Source: Kaistia terrae
GTDB taxonomy: Bacteria > Pseudomonadota > Alphaproteobacteria > Rhizobiales > Kaistiaceae
Length of the DNA: 64,000 bases
Direction of reading: 5' to 3'
Assembly: GCF_026344005.1 (NCBI RefSeq)
Contig: NZ_JAPKNH010000002.1
Span: forward strand, 806,001-870,000
Under the pieces are notes generated by a model. It saw only the letters and a program-made list of their open reading frames with translations. It made no database searches and had not been told where the DNA came from. Position 1 is the stretch's first letter. Every line of letters begins with the position of its first letter. Position numbers and translations under genes: made by a program. Below are positions 51,047-59,375 of the stretch, one piece after another.

Positions 51047-51531
51047 GGCAGGTACTTTCCACGGAAATAGACGAGCGGTTCGCCATCGCCGCGCCGGTGC
51101 CAGCCGACGACCTTGCCGAACACGACGCTGGTTTCGCCGCGCTCGATGACGTCGACAACCTCGCAGTCGAAAGCGCCGAGCGCGCTGGAGAGCACGGGTG
51201 CGCCGGTCTTGAGGCTCGTCCAGTCCGGCGAGGCGAAGCGCGCGGCGCGGTCGGAATGGCGGTCGGCGAAGAGGTCCGCCAGCGCCTGCTGGTCGCGGCC
51301 GAGATAGTTGATGGCGAAGTGCCGCCGCTCGAGGATGGCGGCGCGGGCCGCCGTCTTGTGATCGAGCGACACCAGCAGCGTCGGCGGCGAGGCCGAGACA
51401 TGGGCGGCCGACAGGCCGATGAAGCCGACGGGCCCGCCGGTATCGGCGGCGGTGACGAGCGTCATGCCGACGGCGCGCTCGCCCAGCACCTGCCAGAACG
51501 TGCCGACGGAAATCTCGGTCGGTTCGCTCAT
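51043..51531 (-). CDS. Flavin reductase family protein
   Basis: A 162-residue flavin reductase-like protein, FWQVLGERAVGMTLVTAADTGG then AHVSASPPTLLVSLDHKTAA and HFAINYLGRDQQALADLFAD. It is a second likely FMN or FAD reductase for the two monooxygenase genes of the block. It overlaps the BisC-type gene (51528-51531) and the next reductase (51043-51046), so the three are translationally coupled. Confidence 0.87.
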   Translation of the reverse strand: MSEPTEISVGTFWQVLGERAVGMTLVTAADTGGPVGFIGLSAAHVSASPPTLLVSLDHKTAARAAILERRHFAINYLGRDQQALADLFADRHSDRAARFASPDWTSLKTGAPVLSSALGAFDCEVVDVIERGETSVVFGKVVGWHRRGDGEPLVYFRGKYLP

Positions 51532-53900
51532 GATGTCCGTCCCGGCGACGGCGTGAATGCGAGCTCTGTCATTTCTTTGGGGTCTCCGTGAATTATGGGA
51601 CGCACCGTCGCGGCGGCGACGAGGTGCGGCAGGTCGTGGGCGGTGACCCGGGTGGGCGCACCGGCATATTTCTCGATCTCGACGAGGCAGGTCTGGGCGA
51701 TGCAGCCCTGCGAAAGGCCCGAGGCGCCGATGTCGAGGGTCAGCACGTTGGGGTTTCCCGCCTGCTCGATCGAACCCGGCTGGTCGAACCAGGCGCCGGT
51801 CGAGAGCTTGACGACATGGGGCGCGATCGCATCGGTAACGACGGCGCTGGCGAGGCAGGCGCCGCGATCGTTGAAGACGCGGACGATGTCACCCGACGCT
51901 ATGCCGCGTGCCAGGGCATCCTCGGTCCGGATCTGGATCGGTTCGCGGCCATCGACCTTGCCGGCCTTGCTCCAGGGCGCGGTATCGAGCTGGCTGTGCA
52001 GCCGCCGCTCCGGCTGGTCCGAGATCATGTGCAGCGGATAGGCGTTCGCGCGGGCCGAACCCAGCCACTCGGCCGGCTCGTACCAGCGTGGATGGCCCTG
52101 GCAATCGGCCAGCCCGAAGGCGGCGATGCGCTCGGAATGGATCTCCATCTTGCCGGACGGCGTCGGCAGCGGATGGGCCTCGGGATCGCGGCGATAGTCC
52201 TGCAGATAGACGACGCCCTCGTCATGAAGGGGCAGCGGCACCACGCCGGCCTCGAGGAAGGCATCGAAATCGGGGAGGTCGGGCAGCAAGGCCGACGAGT
52301 CGCGGCGGAATTCGCTATAGAGCCGGCGCAGCCACCCGTCCTCGTCGAGCCCCTCGGTGAAGGCGGCTTCCAGGCCCATCCGGGCCGCGATGGCGGCGAG
52401 GATGTCGAAGTCGGAGCGCGCCTCGCCATAGGCCGGCTTCAGCTTGCGCATCGCCACGATCGTGCCCTCGCGCGTCGAGAAGCCGATATCCTCGCGCTCG
52501 ACCGAAGTCGTCACCGGCAGGACGATGTCGGCATGCTTGGCGGTCGGCGTCCAGTAGGGCTCATGCACGATGATGGTCTCGGGCCTTTGCCAGGCGGCGA
52601 CGAGGCGGTTCAGGTCCTGATGATGATGGAACGGGTTGCCGCCCGCCCAATAGATGAGCCGCGCGTCCGGATAGGTGTGGACGCCGCCATTATAGGCGAA
52701 GCGTTCGCCCGGCGAGAGCAGCATGTCGGTGACGCGGGCGCAGGGAATGAAGGCGTCGATCGGGTTGCGTCCCTGCGGGAAGGTGGGCCCCTTCAGCTTC
52801 ACATGCGGCGAACCGATGCCGTTCATGGCGCCGTAGCCGAGGCCGAAGCCGCCGCCCGGTAGGCCGAACTGCCCCAGCATGCAGCCGAGCGTCATCAGCA
52901 TCCAGAAGGGCTGTTCGCCATGCGAGGCGCGCTGCAGGGCCCAGGCGATGTTCAGCATCGTGCGGCTTGAGGCCATGTCGCGGGCGACCCGGCGGATCGT
53001 TTCCTCCGGCACGCCGGTGATGGCGGCGGCCCATTCCGGCGTCTTCGGCATGCCATCCGTCTCGCCCAGCAGATAGGGCAGGAATTCGCCGAAGCCGCTG
53101 GCGTAGCGGTCGATCTGGGCGCGGTCGGTGAAGCCTTCCGTCTGCAGCACGAAGGCGAGCCCGAGCATCAGCGCAGTATCGGTATTAGGTCGGATCGGGA
53201 TCCACTCGACCTCGCCGCCGACGTCGAGATTGGACTGCACGGGGCTGAAATTGACGAAGCGGGCGCCGTTCGCCTTCATCCGGCGGAGCGCCCCGGCGAC
53301 GCGGTGCGATCCCGCGCCGCCCGGCGACACCTGCGCGTTCTTGGCCGGCACGCCGCCGAAAGTGACGAACAGCTCGGTATGCCGCTCCATGACGTCCCAA
53401 GACGTCATGCCGCCCATGATCTCGTCCATGGTGCCGAGCAGATGCGGCATCAGCACCCGGCCCGCCCCGAGGCTGTAGGAATCGGTCTGGCGGATATAGC
53501 CGCCGATGACGTTCAGGAACCGGTGCAACTGGCTCAGCGCATGGTGGAAGCGGCCGGCGCTGGCCCAGCCATAGGAGCCGCCGAAGATCGAGGCGTTGCC
53601 ATGCTCGGCGATGACGCGGGTGAGCTCCGAGGCCACCAGTTTGATCGCGATCTCCCAGTCCACTTCGACGAAGGCCTCACGGCCGCGCAGATCCCGTCGC
53701 GCGCCGGGGCCCTGTTCGAGCACGCTGCGTCGGACCGACGGACGGGCGATGCGCGCGACGTCGAAATCCGACAACCGGTCGGCAAGGCCGATCGGCGAGG
53801 GATCTTCGTCGCCACGCCAGCGCCCGAGGCCCGGTTCGCCGCTTTCATGCGGCCGCGCCTCGTAGAGCCCCCAGTGGAACAGGGTGTGCGCCGTCGCCAT
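51528..53900 (-). CDS. Molybdopterin-dependent S/N-oxide reductase (BisC/TorA family)
   Basis: A 790-residue bis-MGD enzyme of the DMSO-reductase family. GGSYGWASAGRFHHALSQLH near 106-125 and the Ser Mo-ligand region QTDSYSLGAGRVLMPHLLG near 138-156 fit the Ser-coordinated BisC/TorA/DMSO group. No Tat signal is present (it starts MATAHTLFHWG), so it acts in the cytoplasm like biotin sulfoxide reductase. Substrates known for the family are sulfoxides and N-oxides such as methionine sulfoxide and biotin sulfoxide. It is coupled to the two flavin reductases. Confidence 0.9.
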   Translation of the reverse strand: MATAHTLFHWGLYEARPHESGEPGLGRWRGDEDPSPIGLADRLSDFDVARIARPSVRRSVLEQGPGARRDLRGREAFVEVDWEIAIKLVASELTRVIAEHGNASIFGGSYGWASAGRFHHALSQLHRFLNVIGGYIRQTDSYSLGAGRVLMPHLLGTMDEIMGGMTSWDVMERHTELFVTFGGVPAKNAQVSPGGAGSHRVAGALRRMKANGARFVNFSPVQSNLDVGGEVEWIPIRPNTDTALMLGLAFVLQTEGFTDRAQIDRYASGFGEFLPYLLGETDGMPKTPEWAAAITGVPEETIRRVARDMASSRTMLNIAWALQRASHGEQPFWMLMTLGCMLGQFGLPGGGFGLGYGAMNGIGSPHVKLKGPTFPQGRNPIDAFIPCARVTDMLLSPGERFAYNGGVHTYPDARLIYWAGGNPFHHHQDLNRLVAAWQRPETIIVHEPYWTPTAKHADIVLPVTTSVEREDIGFSTREGTIVAMRKLKPAYGEARSDFDILAAIAARMGLEAAFTEGLDEDGWLRRLYSEFRRDSSALLPDLPDFDAFLEAGVVPLPLHDEGVVYLQDYRRDPEAHPLPTPSGKMEIHSERIAAFGLADCQGHPRWYEPAEWLGSARANAYPLHMISDQPERRLHSQLDTAPWSKAGKVDGREPIQIRTEDALARGIASGDIVRVFNDRGACLASAVVTDAIAPHVVKLSTGAWFDQPGSIEQAGNPNVLTLDIGASGLSQGCIAQTCLVEIEKYAGAPTRVTAHDLPHLVAAATVRPIIHGDPKEMTELAFTPSPGRTS

Positions 53901-53905
53901 GTCGC

Positions 53906-54550
53906 TCAGGCCGGCACGGGCTGGAAGCCCGGCGCTGTCTCGACGAATTCCGGCAAGGTGCGGAGTTTCGCGACGACCGCCGTCAGCGCCGTCAGGTCGC
54001 TGAGATCGATCTGGTTGCGCTCGGCGACCAGGACCTGCGGCAGCAACACGATGTCGGCGAGGGTCGGCGTTGCACCGGCGGCGAACGGACCATTGCCCCG
54101 TCGGGCGATCAGGTCCTCGACCGCTTCCAGCCCCGAGCGGATCCAGTGCGGCGCCCAGCCGGCGGTGCGGGCGCTGTCGAGCTGGAGGTCATTGGCGAGG
54201 AAGCGGGCGACGCGGGGCGTACCGAAGGGGTGGATGTCGCAGGCGATCGCGAGCGCGATCGAGCGCGCCAGCGCCCGGTCGGCGGCCGAGCCGGGCAGCA
54301 GCGACGGCTGCGGCGCGATCTCGTCCAGATATTCGATGATGGCGAGCGACTGGGTGATGACGCGGTCGTCGTCATCGACGAGCGCCGGCACCAGCTTCTG
54401 CGGGTTGACCGCAACGTAGCCCGGCTTCAGGTGCTCGGCCGCCTCGCCATGGATATCGATCGGGATCCGCTCCGGCGCCAGTCCCTTCAGCGCCAGCGCG
54501 ATGCGGACGCGGTAGGCGGCCGACGAGCGGTTGCAGTCGAAGAACTTCAT
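53906..54550 (-). CDS. maiA: Maleylacetoacetate isomerase / zeta-class glutathione transferase
   Basis: A 214-residue zeta-type GST: thioredoxin-like N-terminal domain with DCNRSSAAYRVRIALALKGL in residues 5-24 and the glutathione site NPQKLVPALVDDDDRVITQS, then an all-helical domain. The classical role is isomerising maleylacetoacetate in tyrosine breakdown, but no other tyrosine genes are near; in this operon it may instead be a glutathione-dependent step on a sulfur- or halogen-bearing compound. It is 5 bases upstream of the BisC-type gene. Confidence 0.85.
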   Translation of the reverse strand: MKFFDCNRSSAAYRVRIALALKGLAPERIPIDIHGEAAEHLKPGYVAVNPQKLVPALVDDDDRVITQSLAIIEYLDEIAPQPSLLPGSAADRALARSIALAIACDIHPFGTPRVARFLANDLQLDSARTAGWAPHWIRSGLEAVEDLIARRGNGPFAAGATPTLADIVLLPQVLVAERNQIDLSDLTALTAVVAKLRTLPEFVETAPGFQPVPA

Positions 54551-54606
54551 CGTTCCTCTGTCCTCTGTTGGGCGCCGGGCCGGATTCGGCCCGGCCTGTT
54601 CCGGCG

Positions 54607-55695
54607 TTATTCGGCGGCGATCTGCGCGCCGTCGCGGGCGGCGACGAGAGCGCGGACGCGCGGCAGCAGATCGCGGCCATAGGCGACGGCATCGGTGATC
54701 GGATCGAAGCCGCGGATCAGGAAGGTGCTGATGCCGAGGTCGTAATAGTCGAGCATGGCATCGGCGACCTGATCGGGCGTGCCGACCAGCGAGGTCGTGT
54801 TGCCCTTGGCGCCAACAAGGCCGGCCAGCGCCGTCCAGAGGCGCTTGTCGTGGCGGTCGCCCTTGGCGGCGGCGTCGAGCAGGCGCTTGGCGCCTTCGTT
54901 CGCCGGCTGCTTGTCGAAGCGGTAGCCGGTCTGGTCGAGAACCGAGCGCGCCCGCTCCAGGATCGCGTCGGCCTTGGCCCAGGCGGCTTCCTCGGTGTCG
55001 GCGATGATCGGGCGCAGCGACAGGCTGAAGCGCGGATCGCGGCCATGCGGCCTGGCGGCAGCGCGGACCCGGGCGATCAGGTCGCGGACCTGCTCATGCG
55101 TCTCGCCCCAGAGCGCATAGACATCGGCGTGGCGTCCGGCGACTTCGAGGGCCGCGGCGGAGGCGCCACCGAAATAGACCGGGATGCCGGTCGGGCGACA
55201 GGGCTTCACATCCGAGAAGGCGCCATCGACGCGGTAATACTTGCCGGCATAGTCGAACGGCTTGTCGCTGGTCCATTCCGAGCGGACGATGTCGAGGAAT
55301 TCACCGGCGCGGGCATAGCGCTCGTCCTTGGTCAGGTGGTCGCCGTCGCGCGCCAGTTCGGCATCCTCCGCGCCGGTGATGATGTGGACGGCGACACGGC
55401 CCTGCGTCAGGTGATCGAGGGTCGCCAGCTGGCGGGCAACGATGGTCGGTGCGTTGAAGCCCGGCCGGTGCGCGATCATCAGCTGCAGGTTCCGCGTCAC
55501 GGAAGCTGCGTGCTGGGCGATCAGGATGCTTTCCGGCGTCGACGAGCCGAAGGCGACCAGGACGCGGTCGAAGCCGCCGAATTCCTGCGCCTTGGCCATC
55601 GCCTCGATGAAGGCGACATCGACGACGGGGCCTTCGCCGGGAACCGTCTCGGAATAGTTTCTCTGGCCGACAAAGCCGATGAATTCGACGGGCAT
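54607..55695 (-). CDS. LLM class flavin-dependent oxidoreductase (SsuD-like)
   Basis: A 362-residue alkanesulfonate monooxygenase-like enzyme. It starts MPVEFIGFVGQRNYSE and contains SSTPESILIAQHAASVTRNL near 51-70, AVHIITGAEDAELARDGDHL near 102-121 and YFGGASAAALEVAGRHADVYALWGE around 175-199 (in part), typical of SsuD. SsuD releases sulfite from alkanesulfonates using FMNH2, here probably from the flavin reductases. The ATG at 55695 has GGAGAA 5-6 bases upstream; the open frame beyond is an artefact. Confidence 0.88.
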   Translation of the reverse strand: MPVEFIGFVGQRNYSETVPGEGPVVDVAFIEAMAKAQEFGGFDRVLVAFGSSTPESILIAQHAASVTRNLQLMIAHRPGFNAPTIVARQLATLDHLTQGRVAVHIITGAEDAELARDGDHLTKDERYARAGEFLDIVRSEWTSDKPFDYAGKYYRVDGAFSDVKPCRPTGIPVYFGGASAAALEVAGRHADVYALWGETHEQVRDLIARVRAAARPHGRDPRFSLSLRPIIADTEEAAWAKADAILERARSVLDQTGYRFDKQPANEGAKRLLDAAAKGDRHDKRLWTALAGLVGAKGNTTSLVGTPDQVADAMLDYYDLGISTFLIRGFDPITDAVAYGRDLLPRVRALVAARDGAQIAAE

Positions 55696-55718
55696 GGGGT
55701 TTCTCCGAAGTCTTGGGA

Positions 55719-56912
55719 TCAGGTGGCTGATGCCAGCGCAGCGCGGCCGGCGGCGAGGTGGACGGTGTCTTCCTGCGGGCTGTGGATGCGGCCGCAGAGC
55801 ACGTTGCGGTAATGCCGTTCCAGCGGGTTGGCGCGGGCGAGGCCGTGATTGCCGGAAAGCTTCAGGCAGGCGCCGACGAGGTCGATCGCCCGCTCGGTGA
55901 TCGCGACCTTCAGCAGGTTGGCTTCTTCCGGGGAGGGCGCGTCGCCTTCGTCGAGATCGCGGGCTGCCGACCAGAGCAGGCGCCGGTTGACGGCAAGCCC
56001 TTCCTCGATCGCGCCGATCGCCTGTTGCATGCGCGGCAGGGTGGCGAGCGGCGCGCCGAGGCCGCTTGGGACGCGGTTCTGCAGGAAGCCGCGCGTCCAT
56101 TCGGCGGCGGCTCGCGCCACGCCGTCATAGATCGCGCCGATCAGCAGCGCGCCCCAGACCGAGGCGGCGGCGTCGCGGCCCTGGCCCCATTCCGCCGGCA
56201 GGCGGATGTCGGCGGCGTTTTCCAGCGGGATCAGCACGTCGTCGAAATGCACGTCATGGCTCTCGGTCGCGCGCATGCCGAGCTGGTTCCAGGTCTTCTC
56301 GATGCGGACGCCGCGTGCCGACATCGGCACGAGGAAGGCGCCGACACGCGGCTCGCGCTCGTCGGTTCGCGCCCAGACGATGCCCCAGCGCAGTACGCCG
56401 GCGCCGGTCGAATAGATCTTGTGGCCGGAAATCCGCCAGCCGCCGTTTTCGAGCTTCGCGGTTGTCGCCGGAAGGCCGCCGCGCAGCGGCGTGCCCAGCT
56501 CCGGCTCGACCCGCAGGCCGTTGATCAGACCGCCGGAATCGGCCGCATCGGCAAGCACCCTGGCGACAAGCGCTTCCGGCCAGCGGCTCTGCGGCAGCGT
56601 GGAGAGGTTGATGTATTGCATCGAGAGGACGAGTGCGATCGAGGGATCGCCCTGCGCGATGGCGCCGATGACGCGGGCCGCCGTCAGCAGGCCGGCGCCG
56701 CCGCCGCCATGCGCCTTCGGCGCCGTCAGCGCGGAGAGCCGCGTTTCGTGCAGGCGCGCGATGTGGCGGCGCGGCAGTCGGCCGCTGGCATCACTCGACG
56801 CGGCGGTGACGGCGAATTCGGCGGCGATCTGCTCGGCCGTGTCGATGGGGGAGACGATGTCCTTCATCGGGCTTGGGACGTGTTGGGGCTGGTCATGGCG
56901 GGCTCCGTCCAT
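55719..56912 (-). CDS. Acyl-CoA dehydrogenase family flavoprotein (DszC/SfnB-like)
   Basis: A 397-residue protein with the acyl-CoA dehydrogenase fold: helical N-terminal domain (RLSALTAPKAHGGGGAGLLT near 57-76), SGHKIYSTGAGVLRWGIVWA near 161 and ESHDVHFDDVLIP. The catalytic Glu region is not obvious, so it is more likely a flavin-dependent monooxygenase or sulfone-type enzyme (DszC/SfnB group) than a true beta-oxidation enzyme. It starts with the ATG that overlaps the LysR stop (TGATG), implying translational coupling. ATG 56867 is an alternative. Confidence 0.82.
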   Translation of the reverse strand: MDGARHDQPQHVPSPMKDIVSPIDTAEQIAAEFAVTAASSDASGRLPRRHIARLHETRLSALTAPKAHGGGGAGLLTAARVIGAIAQGDPSIALVLSMQYINLSTLPQSRWPEALVARVLADAADSGGLINGLRVEPELGTPLRGGLPATTAKLENGGWRISGHKIYSTGAGVLRWGIVWARTDEREPRVGAFLVPMSARGVRIEKTWNQLGMRATESHDVHFDDVLIPLENAADIRLPAEWGQGRDAAASVWGALLIGAIYDGVARAAAEWTRGFLQNRVPSGLGAPLATLPRMQQAIGAIEEGLAVNRRLLWSAARDLDEGDAPSPEEANLLKVAITERAIDLVGACLKLSGNHGLARANPLERHYRNVLCGRIHSPQEDTVHLAAGRAALASAT

Positions 56913-57820
56913 CAGCCCACTGCCACGAGGCGGGGCAGGAGGTTGGCGGTCTGGAAGTTCAGGCTCATGTGCTCGTCGAGAATCGAGATGAAGCGCTGTA
57001 CCGGCGGCGAGGGATGGCTGGTGGTGTGGAGGCGAAGGCGGGTGCGGCCGAGATCCGGCAGCCTGCTGTCGCGAATGATCCTGAGATTGGAGGGGATGCC
57101 CTCCGGCGTGCGGATGGTGACGCCGAGGCCGGCGGTCACGGCGGCCCAGAGGCCCGACAGGCTGGTGCTGCTGAAGGCAAGTCGCCAGCGCATGCCGGCC
57201 GTGTCGAGCGAGGTGATGCCGGCCGTGCGGAACATGCAGGGCGCGCCCATCATGACCAGCGGCAGCGGCGCGGAATCATCCGGCTCATAATCCTCCGGCC
57301 CGACCCAGACGATCGGGAATTCGGCGAGGCTTCGGCCCGGCAGGCTCGGATCGGCCTGCGTGTCGCCCCAGAACAGCACGAGGTCGATCTGGCCGGCGGC
57401 GAGGTCCTCCAGCAGCGTCGCGTTCTTGTCGACCCGCGCCTCGACCAGCACGTTCGGATGGATGCGCGCGAAGCGACCCAAGACGCCCGGCAGCCATGTC
57501 TCGGCGAAATCGGGCGGCATACCGATCGCGATCCGGCCCGACATGTCCGAGCGGTCGACGGCGCTGACCGCCTCGTCGTTCAATTCGAGGATGCGCTGGG
57601 CGTAATGGAACAGCGTCTCGCCGACATCGGTCAGCAGCAGGCCGCGACCGTTCTTGCGGAACACCTCGCAGTTCGCCTGCTGTTCCAGCTTGCGCATCTG
57701 CAGGCTGACCGCCGATTGCGACCGGCCGACGCGCTGGGCCGCCTTGGCAAAGCTGTTCAACTGCACGCCGAGCACGAAGCTGCGCAGGACGTCCATGTCG
57801 AGATTGGATGGCAATGTCAT
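56912..57820 (-). CDS. LysR family transcriptional regulator
   Basis: A 302-residue LysR regulator: helix-turn-helix in residues 8-66 (FAKAAQRVGRSQSAVSLQMR, RKNGRGLLLTDVG) and an effector domain from about 95 (GRIAIGMPPDFAETWLPGVL). It is the first gene of the eight-gene sulfur-type operon, unusual for LysR, which are mostly divergent; it may therefore regulate its own operon and possibly act with a sulfur effector. GAGG lies 7 bases before the ATG at 57820. Confidence 0.88.
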   Translation of the reverse strand: MTLPSNLDMDVLRSFVLGVQLNSFAKAAQRVGRSQSAVSLQMRKLEQQANCEVFRKNGRGLLLTDVGETLFHYAQRILELNDEAVSAVDRSDMSGRIAIGMPPDFAETWLPGVLGRFARIHPNVLVEARVDKNATLLEDLAAGQIDLVLFWGDTQADPSLPGRSLAEFPIVWVGPEDYEPDDSAPLPLVMMGAPCMFRTAGITSLDTAGMRWRLAFSSTSLSGLWAAVTAGLGVTIRTPEGIPSNLRIIRDSRLPDLGRTRLRLHTTSHPSPPVQRFISILDEHMSLNFQTANLLPRLVAVG

Positions 57821-57911
57821 CGGCGGACCTCGGAGGTGGAGCAACGGCAACAGCCGATGCGGAAGATGCCGGCGACGGAACGGATCCGCCGCCGGGTTCG
57901 TCGGAGCTGGC

Positions 57912-59342
57912 TCAGGCGGCCTGGTCGCCCAGGATTGCCTTCACTTCGAGGAATTCGTGCAGGCCGAACGGGCCGCCCTCGCGGCCATTGCCGGAGCGCT
58001 TGTAGCCACCGAACGGCGCCGAGGAATCCCAGCCCGGATAGTTGATCGAGACCTGGCCGGCGCGCAGGCGCCGGGCGATGACCGCAGCGCGGTCGCGGTC
58101 GCCGGCCTGCACATAGGCGGCGAGGCCGTAGATGCTGTCATTGGCGAGCTCGATCGCCTCTTCCTCGTCGCGATAGGTGAGGATCGACAGCACCGGCCCG
58201 AAGATCTCTTCGCGCGCGATGCTGTGCGAGGGAAGGACATCGCCGAAGACCGTCGGCTGGATGTAATAGCCGCGGTTGAGGCCGTTCGGCCGTCCGGGGC
58301 CGCCGGTGATCAGGCGGGCGCCTTCCGCGATGCCGGCCTCGATCAGCCGCTGTACGCGGTCGAACTGGACCTGGCTAACGACCGGGCCGAGCTGCGTCGC
58401 CGGATCGGAGGGATCGCCGACCTTGAAGGCCTCGGCCGCCTCGCGGGCGATGGCATAGGCCTCTTCCTTGCGCGATTCCGGCACGAACAGGCGGGTCGGC
58501 GCGGCGCAGGACTGGCCGTTGTTCAGGTAGGCGCCGGCGACGCCCTTCGAGACGGCGTCCTTCAGATCGGCATCGGCGAGAACGATGTTGGCGGACTTGC
58601 CGCCGAGTTCCTGGCTGACGCGCTTGATCGTGTCAGCCGCCGCCTTGGCGACGAGGATGCCAGCGCGGGTCGAGCCGGTGAACGAGACCATGTCGATATC
58701 GGGATGGGCCGAGATCGCCTCGCCGACGGTGGCGCCGTCGCCATTGACGAGGTTGAACACGCCGGCCGGGACGCCCGCCTCATGCAGGATTTCGGCGAAC
58801 AGGATCGCCGACAGCGGCGAGATCTCGCTCGGCTTCAGCACGATGGTCGAGCCGACGGCGAGCGCCGGGGCGACCTTGAGCGCGATCTGGTTGATCGGCC
58901 AGTTCCAAGGGGTGATCAGGCCGACGACGCCGATCGGCTCCTTGACGATGCGGGTCGTGCCCTGCCAGCTCTCGAATTCCAGCTCTTCGAGCGCCTTTAT
59001 CGCGGATTCGAGATGCGCGACGCCGACGCCGGCCTGCGCGTCGCGGGCAAAGGTCGTCGGCGCGCCGATTTCCTGGCGGATGGTGTCGCCGATCTCGTCG
59101 AGGCGCGAGGCGTAGACTTCCGCGACGCGCTTCAGCAGCGCGAGGCGCTCGGCCTTCGAGGTCGCCGAGAAGGCCGGGAAGGCGGCGCGGGCAGCCTTGA
59201 CCGCCTTGTCGACGTCGGCGGCACTGCCGAGCGAGATGGTCGCGAAGGCTTCCTCCGTCGCCGGGTTGATGACGTCGATCGTGTTCGGCGTCACGGGATC
59301 GACCCACTGGCCGTCGATGTAGAACTTCAGAAGATTGGACAT
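57912..59342 (-). CDS. Aldehyde dehydrogenase
   Basis: A 476-residue NAD(P)-dependent aldehyde dehydrogenase. The nucleophile Cys is in LNNGQSCAAPTRLFVPES near residue 278, catalytic Glu in ELGGKSANIV, the cofactor motif FTGSTRAGILVAKAA and the N-terminal ITPWNWPINQIALKVAPALA are all as expected. It oxidises an aldehyde to the acid; the substrate is unset. It is transcribed after the sugar importer ATPase (33 bases) and before the LysR gene, so it likely handles a metabolite of the imported sugar. Confidence 0.9.
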   Translation of the reverse strand: MSNLLKFYIDGQWVDPVTPNTIDVINPATEEAFATISLGSAADVDKAVKAARAAFPAFSATSKAERLALLKRVAEVYASRLDEIGDTIRQEIGAPTTFARDAQAGVGVAHLESAIKALEELEFESWQGTTRIVKEPIGVVGLITPWNWPINQIALKVAPALAVGSTIVLKPSEISPLSAILFAEILHEAGVPAGVFNLVNGDGATVGEAISAHPDIDMVSFTGSTRAGILVAKAAADTIKRVSQELGGKSANIVLADADLKDAVSKGVAGAYLNNGQSCAAPTRLFVPESRKEEAYAIAREAAEAFKVGDPSDPATQLGPVVSQVQFDRVQRLIEAGIAEGARLITGGPGRPNGLNRGYYIQPTVFGDVLPSHSIAREEIFGPVLSILTYRDEEEAIELANDSIYGLAAYVQAGDRDRAAVIARRLRAGQVSINYPGWDSSAPFGGYKRSGNGREGGPFGLHEFLEVKAILGDQAA

Positions 59343-59375
59343 GGACAGTCTCCTTGGAGGGATGCGGAGGAAGGG

